From NCBI GenBank assembly GCA_031289815.1, contig JAITOS010000030.1, forward strand, positions 1 through 32,020: a stretch of DNA of 32,020 bases, in the 5' to 3' direction. Position 1 is the first letter of the stretch; every line of letters begins with the position of its first letter. Origin of the DNA: Peptococcaceae bacterium. Its GTDB lineage: Bacteria; Bacillota; Desulfitobacteriia; Desulfitobacteriales; Desulfitobacteriaceae. This document shows, one piece after another, positions 25,564 through 32,020 of this stretch. The notes under the pieces are model-generated. The model had not been told where the DNA came from and did not search any database. It saw only the letters and a program-made list of their open reading frames with translations. Position numbers and translations under genes: made by a program.

Positions 25564-27552
25564 TCATACCGGCTCCAGACCGCTCTCTTTCTTATACACA
25601 TTGGCAAAGACGCTTAACTGGGCGATCGTTCCCAAGACAATCACCTGATCGCCCAGCGCGATAATCTCCGCACTGGGCGGGTTCGTGATCATGCGTCCGT
25701 CGGACTTTCTGATCGTCACGACGTTGCAGCCGGTTTCCTCGCGTATCAAAGATTCTTCCAGGGTTTTATCGAGCCAGGGAAAACTCTCATCAATCGTAAA
25801 TTCTTTAATTCTCAGAGTGTTCATGCGATCCTGATGGGGATCCCGGTCATTAATCAAGCGCCGGTAGTCTTTTTCCACCGTGGTTGCGATATAGCTTTCG
25901 ATTTTATCATAGGAGAGATTGAGGGTATACATCATATGCCAGATGAGCTGTAAGCCCCCTTCGGTTTCCGGCTGAACGATTTCCGTCACTCCTTCTTCTT
26001 TAAGGATATCCCTTTCCCAGCGGTTATGCGCCCTGGATAAGATGATCAGATTCGGGTTAGCCTTCAACAGACTGCGGGTAGAGCGTTGATTGCCAAAGAT
26101 ATCGGGCAGCGCCAAAACCGCCAGAATCGCCGTTTCCGGGTGGGCGTGTTCCAAAACAATCTCATTGGAAGCGTCGCCGTAGATCAGGGGAATCCCCTTC
26201 CGGTTCAGTTCTTTGATCACCATATAATCGTATTCGATGACCACAAAGGGAATCTCCAGGGTTTTCAGGGCCTCGCCGATATGACGGCCTACCCGTCCGT
26301 AGCCGCACAGGATGACATGATCGTGAAAGGAATGCTCCTCGGTTCCGTAACTGACTTCCGTTTCTTTCGGGAATAATTTTTTGAACCACGACGAGCGTGT
26401 CAGGGCGGCGTACAGGCGGGGTGAGACATTGATAAACAACGGCGTCAGCAATATGGAAACGATCGCCGTCGCCAGAATAATATCATTGAGGCTGGCCGGA
26501 ATGAGATTGGCCCCCATGCCGATCTGGGCCAGGACGATGGAGAATTCCCCAGTCTGCAATAAGCCCATGCCGGAATAAAAGGCTATGCGGCTGTGGAATT
26601 TGAAGGCGCGCACGACGCCAAAGACAATGAGGAATTTCCCCAGGATAATGACAGCCAGAATGATCAGCGACGCCGCCCAATTGGAAGTGAAGCTGGAGAT
26701 GTTGACCATCGTACCCACCGACACAAAGAACAACACCACAAAAGCGTCCCGGAAAGATATGATTTTCCCCATAATCTCCTGAGCGTACTCCGATTCGCTG
26801 ATGACCAAGCCGGCCAGGAACGCGCCTAAAGAGACCGAAAGACCCACGGCGTGTGATATGGCGGCGACCCCAATCCCCAAACTTAACGCTAACAGCAGAA
26901 AAGTTTCATTACTGCTGCTTTTCGCCGCCCGATCCAGCAGCGTAGGCGCAATCTTACTGGCCAAATACATCATGAGGAAGACAAAAACGACCGTTTTAAG
27001 GATGGAAATAAAGATGAGGGATGCGTTGCCGTCCGCCATGTTGTGCACCGCCGGCAGGATGGACACCATCGCCACCACCGCTAGGTCCTGGACAATGAGG
27101 ATGCCGATCATAATCTGGCTGTGAATCGAATCGGTTTCACCGCGGTCGTTCAGGGTTCTGAGTACGATCATGGTACTGCTGGCCGCCAGGGCGCAACCCA
27201 AAAAGGCGGATTCATACAGGCTGAACTTTAGCAGATAGCCCGCAACTCCCCCCAGCAGGATGGTAAGCAGGATCTGAATGAGCCCGCCAAACACGGCGAC
27301 ATTGCGCACCTTATTCAAACGGGAAAGAGAAAACTCGATCCCCAGCGTAAACATCAGCAAAATGACGCCCAGCTCGGACATATCCTTCACTAATTCCATA
27401 TTATTGATCAGTCCCAACGCGTTCGGCCCGATCAGTATCCCGCCCACGATATAGCCGATGATCGGTGACTGTTTTAAACGATCCGCTATAAATCCGCCTA
27501 TCAGGGCGGCGACAAAGACTATGACGATGTCAAATACCAGAGAAGTTTCCAT
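25564..27552 (-). CDS. CPA2-type cation:proton antiporter with TrkA-N/TrkA-C domains (KefB-like)
   Basis: Multi-TM exchanger; HVILCGYGRVGRHIGEALK TrkA-N; C-terminal TrkA-C. Confidence 0.93.
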   Translation of the reverse strand: METSLVFDIVIVFVAALIGGFIADRLKQSPIIGYIVGGILIGPNALGLINNMELVKDMSELGVILLMFTLGIEFSLSRLNKVRNVAVFGGLIQILLTILLGGVAGYLLKFSLYESAFLGCALAASSTMIVLRTLNDRGETDSIHSQIMIGILIVQDLAVVAMVSILPAVHNMADGNASLIFISILKTVVFVFLMMYLASKIAPTLLDRAAKSSSNETFLLLALSLGIGVAAISHAVGLSVSLGAFLAGLVISESEYAQEIMGKIISFRDAFVVLFFVSVGTMVNISSFTSNWAASLIILAVIILGKFLIVFGVVRAFKFHSRIAFYSGMGLLQTGEFSIVLAQIGMGANLIPASLNDIILATAIVSILLTPLFINVSPRLYAALTRSSWFKKLFPKETEVSYGTEEHSFHDHVILCGYGRVGRHIGEALKTLEIPFVVIEYDYMVIKELNRKGIPLIYGDASNEIVLEHAHPETAILAVLALPDIFGNQRSTRSLLKANPNLIILSRAHNRWERDILKEEGVTEIVQPETEGGLQLIWHMMYTLNLSYDKIESYIATTVEKDYRRLINDRDPHQDRMNTLRIKEFTIDESFPWLDKTLEESLIREETGCNVVTIRKSDGRMITNPPSAEIIALGDQVIVLGTIAQLSVFANVYKKESGLEPV

Positions 27553-27762
27553 CCTGTCCCTCCCTTGAGATATTTTCTGAATATAACCATTCTATCTGAA
27601 AAACAAGCGAACCGCAACCGGGCCCGCAAAAACAAGCTATAAAAGCCGCTAAAAAGGCGCTGTTTCGCTGAAATCTCCAAAACGAAAACCGTCGAACTTG
27701 CCCGTCGGCGCCGCGGCAATTTCAGTAAACCTCATCCGTCTTGCGACCGCTGCTATAAAGAC

Positions 27763-27792
27763 AAATAGGCACACCTACGCACGCCTATTTTT
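27763..27792. terminator. Bidirectional-type hairpin terminator downstream of trxA
   Basis: AAATAGGC...GCCTATTT with flanking A/T tracts. Confidence 0.55.
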
Positions 27793-27842
27793 AATGATCT
27801 CTACTTTTATAATTTTTGTCCTTCCGCCGTGGGATACGAGCT

Positions 27843-28172
27843 TCAACAATAAGCGCTCAGCAATTTTTCCAGCTCTTCTTTCGGCCGGAAGCCGATCACC
27901 TTATCGACAATCTTACCTTCTTTGAAAACCGCCAGGGTCGGAATCGTCATCACTTCATACTGAGCGGCAATCGCATTGTTCTCGTCTACGTTCAGCTTGC
28001 CCACGACCATTTTGCCGACGTATTCTTCCGCGATCTCCTCCACAATAGGACCCACCATCCGGCACGGACCGCACCACGCCGCCCAAAAATCGACCAGCAC
28101 CGGTTTTTCAGAGTCTATCACCGCCTGCTGCCATTCGTCCGTCGTAAAGGTTTTCAGATTTTCTCCCGCCAT
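27843..28172 (-). CDS. trxA: Thioredoxin
   Basis: VLVDFWAAWCGPCRMVGPIVEEIAEEY...NNAIAAQYEVMTIPTLAVFKEGK. Confidence 0.96.
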   Translation of the reverse strand: MAGENLKTFTTDEWQQAVIDSEKPVLVDFWAAWCGPCRMVGPIVEEIAEEYVGKMVVGKLNVDENNAIAAQYEVMTIPTLAVFKEGKIVDKVIGFRPKEELEKLLSAYC

Positions 28173-28256
28173 AACCAAACCCTCCTATTCCTACAGGGTA
28201 CTTGTCCTCTTTTATTATAATCAGGCGCTTCCTTCCTGTCAACCATGTCCCCGGAA

Positions 28257-30041
28257 TTACGATTTTTTAACCGGCGGCAGCTCAATCTTCAGGGAAAGCT
28301 CTTTCAACTGCTCTACGACCACGGGAGAGGGTGCGCGCGTCAGGAGACAGGAAGCGCTTTGCGTCTTGGGAAAGGCGATGACGTCGCGGATGTTGTCTCG
28401 TCCCGTCAAAAGCATGACCAGCCGATCCAAGCCCAGGGCAATCCCCCCGTGCGGCGGCGTCCCGTAGTCAAAGGCTTCCAGGATATAGCCAAACCGTTCT
28501 TCCACCTCGGTCGGCGACAGGCCGATCATATGAAACATCTGCTCCTGAATTTCACGGCGATGAATCCGGATACTGCCGCCGCCCAATTCGTAGCCGTTGA
28601 GGATGATATCATAGGCTTTCGCCCGCACCGCTAAGGGATCGCTCTTTAATAGCTCCACATCCTCGTCCATCGGCGCGGTGAACATATGATGGATCGCCGT
28701 ATAGCGCCGTTCCTCTTCGTCATATTCCAGCAAGGGGAATTCCGTCAGCCACAGGAAGTTCAGCTGCCCTTCCGGGATCAGGTTCAAGCGTCTGGCCAGC
28801 TCCAGCCGCACATTTCCCAGGGTATTCGCCACCACGTCTTCCTTATCCGCTACAAAAAACAGGATATCCCCGGTTTCAGCGCCCATGCGCGCTAACAGGG
28901 CCTGCTGTTTCTCCTCGGTCATGAATTTCACGATAGGCGATCGCAAGCCGTCCTCCGCCACCACGATCCAGGCCAATCCCTTCGCCTTAAAACCCAGCGC
29001 GTATTTGCCCAGATCGTCGATTTCGCTTCGGGGCATTCCCTGCGCTCCTTTGGCGTTGATACCCTTGACTTGCCCTCCCTTGGCGACAGCGTCGGCAAAT
29101 ACTTTAAATCCCGCGTCGGCTACCACGTCGCTCACGTCGATTAATTCCAGCCCAAAGCGGGTGTCCGGTTTATCCGAGCCATAGCGTTCCCTCGCCTCCC
29201 GGTAGGTTAAGCGCGGAAAGGGGGTCGTCAAGGGTTTCCCGCCCAGTTCGGCAAAGATCGCCGCCAGGAGGGCTTCCACCAGCGGCAGGATATCCTCCAT
29301 TTCCATAAAGGACATTTCTATATCCAGCTGGGTAAATTCCGGCTGCCGGTCGGCGCGTAAATCCTCGTCGCGAAAACAGCGCGCGATCTGAAAATATTTT
29401 TCCATACCGGCCACCATCAATAATTGTTTGAAGATCTGCGGCGACTGGGGCAAAGCATAGAATTCCCCCGGATGAACCCGGCTGGGAACGAGATAATCAC
29501 GCGCTCCTTCGGGAGAGGACAAGCCCAGCATCGGCGTTTCAATCTCCAAAAATCCCTGAGCGTCGAGAAAATTACGGATTAACTGAGTCACGCGGTGCCG
29601 TTTCTGAAAAACCTTCGCCATTTCCGGTCGGCGCAAATCCAGATAGCGGTGCTTCAGGCGCAAGGTTTCATCCACGTCCAATTGATCCTGGATATAAAAC
29701 GGCGGCGTTTTCGCGCCATTCAGAATGTGCAGGGCCGTCGCCACAATCTCGATCTGACCGGTAGAGAGATTGGGATTTTCCTGGCCGGCCGGTCTTTGCC
29801 TGACGGCCCCTGTCACCGCTACGACAAACTCATTGCGCAGCTTTTCCGCCGCCGCAAAGCCGTCCGCCGACATATCCGGATGGAACACGACCTGCACCAT
29901 TCCCGACCGGTCCCTCAGATCGACAAAGATCACCCCGCCATGATCGCGGCGGCGCTGCACCCAGCCCAGCAATTGTACGGTTTGCCCCTTAGCGCTTACT
30001 CCCAAATTTCCTGATTCTGTCCGTTCGCTCAACAAGGTCAT
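28257..30041 (-). CDS. aspS: Aspartyl-tRNA synthetase, bacterial type, non-discriminating-like residues
   Basis: [60 protein letters not shown]. Confidence 0.97.
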   Translation of the reverse strand: MTLLSERTESGNLGVSAKGQTVQLLGWVQRRRDHGGVIFVDLRDRSGMVQVVFHPDMSADGFAAAEKLRNEFVVAVTGAVRQRPAGQENPNLSTGQIEIVATALHILNGAKTPPFYIQDQLDVDETLRLKHRYLDLRRPEMAKVFQKRHRVTQLIRNFLDAQGFLEIETPMLGLSSPEGARDYLVPSRVHPGEFYALPQSPQIFKQLLMVAGMEKYFQIARCFRDEDLRADRQPEFTQLDIEMSFMEMEDILPLVEALLAAIFAELGGKPLTTPFPRLTYREARERYGSDKPDTRFGLELIDVSDVVADAGFKVFADAVAKGGQVKGINAKGAQGMPRSEIDDLGKYALGFKAKGLAWIVVAEDGLRSPIVKFMTEEKQQALLARMGAETGDILFFVADKEDVVANTLGNVRLELARRLNLIPEGQLNFLWLTEFPLLEYDEEERRYTAIHHMFTAPMDEDVELLKSDPLAVRAKAYDIILNGYELGGGSIRIHRREIQEQMFHMIGLSPTEVEERFGYILEAFDYGTPPHGGIALGLDRLVMLLTGRDNIRDVIAFPKTQSASCLLTRAPSPVVVEQLKELSLKIELPPVKKS

Positions 30042-31328
30042 TTATCTCACATCCTTTTGATATTTACCGTATTGCTCTTCCATGAGACGCACAATTTCGT
30101 CCTGGGAAACCTCGCTTTGTTCGCCCAGAATCAGATCGCGAACCACCATCACTCCCCGGTCCAGTTCCTCGTCCCCCAAGATCAGCGCTACCCGGATTTG
30201 GTTGCGGTCCGCCGCTTTCAACTGGGATTTGAGACTTCGCCCCAGCAGATCCATACTGACCGGGATACCCGCCTGTCTCAGTCTGCTGACCGTTTGGAAA
30301 CCCAGGCCCGTCGCCCGCTCTCCCAAGGTAACGACCACCGCAAATGGCCGGTCAGCGCGCGGTGATAATTTTTCTTGAACCCTCAAGGCAGCCAGCACGC
30401 GTTCTAAGCCCATCGCAAAGCCGATGGCCGGCGTTGGCGGGCCGCCGATCTCTTCCACTAGCCCGTCATAGCGTCCGCCGCCGCAGATAGCGCTTTGAGC
30501 GCCAATCTCTTCTACCATAATTTCAAACGCCGTTTTCCGGTAATAGTCCAGCCCCCGAACCAAGCGGGGATTGATGCTGTAGGGGATCCCCGCCGCCGCC
30601 AATAATTCCTGTAAACGCTCCGCGTGGGAGCGGCAATCCTCACATAAATATTCCGTGATCGCCGGGGCATCCGCCGTCGCCTCCCGGCAGGACGGCTGTT
30701 TGCAATCCAATATCCGCAGGGGATTCCGTTCAAATCTTTCCTGGCAATCTTTACATAACGCGCCGAGGCGCGGGGCTAAAAATTCCTGCAACTTTTGTTT
30801 ATGCAACGCCCGACAGTGCGGACATCCTACCGAGTTCAGATGTACTTCCAAGCCGGTCAGTCCTAAACGGCGATAGATTTCCCAGGCCAAATGGATCACT
30901 TCCGCGTCCACGACCGGCTTGTCCGCCCCCAGTACTTCCACCCCAAACTGATGAAATTGGCGGAAACGTCCGGCTTGAGGTTTTTCATGCCGGAACATCG
31001 CTCCCATATAGTACAGCTTCACCGGCTGCTGCACCTGTCCGTACAGCTTATCCTCCACATAGGCTCGACAGACCGACGCGGTTCCTTCCGGACGCAAGGT
31101 CAGGGAATTTCCGCCTTTATCCGTAAAGGTATACATTTCTTTATTGACAATGTCCGTCGTTTCTCCCACCCCGCGCACAAATAATTCGGTCAGCTCGAAG
31201 ATCGGCGTGCGAATTTCTTCATAGCCGAATTCCCGGCAGGTTTTGCGGATGATAGCCTCCGCGTCTTGCCAGTACTCCGCCGTTTCCGGCAAAATATCCT
31301 GCGTTCCCTTCAACCTCTGTATCGGCAT
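30042..31328 (-). CDS. hisS: Histidyl-tRNA synthetase
   Basis: RLKGTQDILPETAEYWQ, TLRPEGTASVCRAY, RGLDYYRKTAFEIM, GGGRYDGLVEEIGGPPTPAIGFAMGLER. Confidence 0.97.
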   Translation of the reverse strand: MPIQRLKGTQDILPETAEYWQDAEAIIRKTCREFGYEEIRTPIFELTELFVRGVGETTDIVNKEMYTFTDKGGNSLTLRPEGTASVCRAYVEDKLYGQVQQPVKLYYMGAMFRHEKPQAGRFRQFHQFGVEVLGADKPVVDAEVIHLAWEIYRRLGLTGLEVHLNSVGCPHCRALHKQKLQEFLAPRLGALCKDCQERFERNPLRILDCKQPSCREATADAPAITEYLCEDCRSHAERLQELLAAAGIPYSINPRLVRGLDYYRKTAFEIMVEEIGAQSAICGGGRYDGLVEEIGGPPTPAIGFAMGLERVLAALRVQEKLSPRADRPFAVVVTLGERATGLGFQTVSRLRQAGIPVSMDLLGRSLKSQLKAADRNQIRVALILGDEELDRGVMVVRDLILGEQSEVSQDEIVRLMEEQYGKYQKDVR

Positions 31329-31344
31329 CGGTCTTTCCTCCTAT

Positions 31345-31632
31345 AATAAATAAAGCTCCAATCCCTGCTTCTGCAAGGGACGGAAACTCCCGTGGTGCCA
31401 CCCTCATTGACGGACTATCGCCCGCCCACTTTCATCCGTCTTTAACGCAACGACGCGGGTACGCAAGCCTCCCTCCAGAGTGTTCCTCCGAACTTCTCAG
31501 CGGGCTGATCTCAGTCTCGTCAGCCCTCCCTGTCGCTTAGAATGTGGTTTCGGCATTTTTCTGAAAGTTGTGCCAAGGTTTGTATACTTTATTATTTATT
31601 CTGTATTATATATGCAATAAACAACAGATTAT
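31345..31632 (-). promoter_or_regulatory. T-box leader of the hisS-aspS operon
   Basis: Minus strand AGGGTGGCACCACGG (31390-31404) matches the T-box consensus AGGGUGGNACCGCG; upstream stem-I-like region AAGCGACAGGGAGGG...GAACACTCTGGAGGGAGGCTT. Confidence 0.9.
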
Positions 31633-31638
31633 TTTAGA

Positions 31639-31667
31639 ATCATACCAAGACCGCTATCTTTTGTCAA
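31639..31667 (-). promoter_or_regulatory. Promoter of the T-box/hisS-aspS operon
   Basis: Minus strand TTGACA-N17-TATGAT. Confidence 0.75.
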
Positions 31668-31687
31668 TCTTTCGCCGCTTCGTTTTC

Positions 31688-31771
31688 ATTGAGAAAAATC
31701 TCAGCGGCCAGGAGCTCCGTGATATTTGTAAGGGCTTGTGGGAAATTGAAGCATCCTTGATTAAGTTGTAA
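31688..31771 (+). pseudogene. Possible C-terminal-region remnant of an IS1634/IS4-like transposase
   Basis: FIEKNLSGQELRDICKGLWEIEASLIKL* resembles the LS.EEI...Y(K/R)GLW.IE.SF motif surrounding the catalytic Glu; no intact transposase around it. Confidence 0.4.
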
Positions 31772-31871
31772 AACTCATGGAGACTTACTTTGGCTGAGGG
31801 CCGCGAAGGGCGGACGGGCGCCCTTTCGGTTGCTGGGGAGGAGGGTGGATTCGCCTTCGTTTGCTGGGAGA

Positions 31872-31984
31872 CCGCGAAGGGCGGACGGTTCCGCTTTTCG
31901 TCCCGCTGCGCCCTCCTGGCGCAAAGGGACGCGCTCGGCGTCCATGCCTCGCTTGGCGCGGAACCGTCCGCCCTTCGCTTGGGT
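31872..31984. repeat. Structured interspersed repeat, copy 2
   Basis: Perfect 21-bp arms 31874-31894 / 31958-31978 (GCGAAGGGCGGACGGTTCCGC); near-identical to 7226-7338. Confidence 0.92.
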
Positions 31985-32020
31985 TGCGGGTCTGGGGCGG
32001 GGGGCGTTTTGGATGTCTGT

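Noticed and set aside
31345-31400. Rho-independent terminator within the T-box leader
   Set aside because: Hairpins (TCCCTTGC-AGA-AGCAGGGA) are present but a convincing U-run does not follow; mechanism left open.
31568-31771. 67-aa plus ORF as an intact gene
   Set aside because: No RBS; first half overlaps the minus-strand T-box promoter/leader; only the last roughly 28 codons look protein-like (treated as a transposase relic).
1-32020. CRISPR array, tRNA or rRNA genes
   Set aside because: No regularly spaced direct repeats with unique spacers and no recognisable tRNA or rRNA sequence seen by eye.

Overview
The window reads as a Firmicutes-type chromosomal segment. A housekeeping backbone runs almost entirely on the minus strand: hisS-aspS (behind a T-box leader), trxA, a KefB/TrkA-type antiporter, divergent rarA, rrf2/iscR-iscS-iscU-mnmA, PRC-barrel, AI-2E-type permease, alaS-ireB-ruvX-DUF1292, and then mltG and the start of a peptidase-U32 gene. 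Between DUF1292 (about 13.8 kb) and mltG (about 1.1 kb) lies a roughly 12 kb block. It carries a nitroreductase, two adjacent toxin-antitoxin modules (HepT/MntA-like and ParE/Phd-like), three uncharacterised membrane or exported proteins, an MFS transporter with a His-rich MarR regulator, a heterodimeric ABC exporter and a VanW lipoprotein. The most interesting non-coding signals are: (i) a roughly 165-nt rod-like folding region between rrf2 and rarA, a 6S-RNA-like candidate; (ii) a hisS-aspS T-box with an ambiguous specifier (GAACAC) and a UGGC tetranucleotide, upstream of an AspRS with non-discriminating-type residues; (iii) a roughly 110-bp, highly structured repeat present twice, about 24.6 kb apart; (iv) a shared near-perfect operator-like palindrome upstream of marR and of hepT; (v) a 20-bp tandem repeat, short basic ORF and terminator arrangement upstream of the ABC operon. 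All calls are from reading the sequence; no database search or folding program was run.
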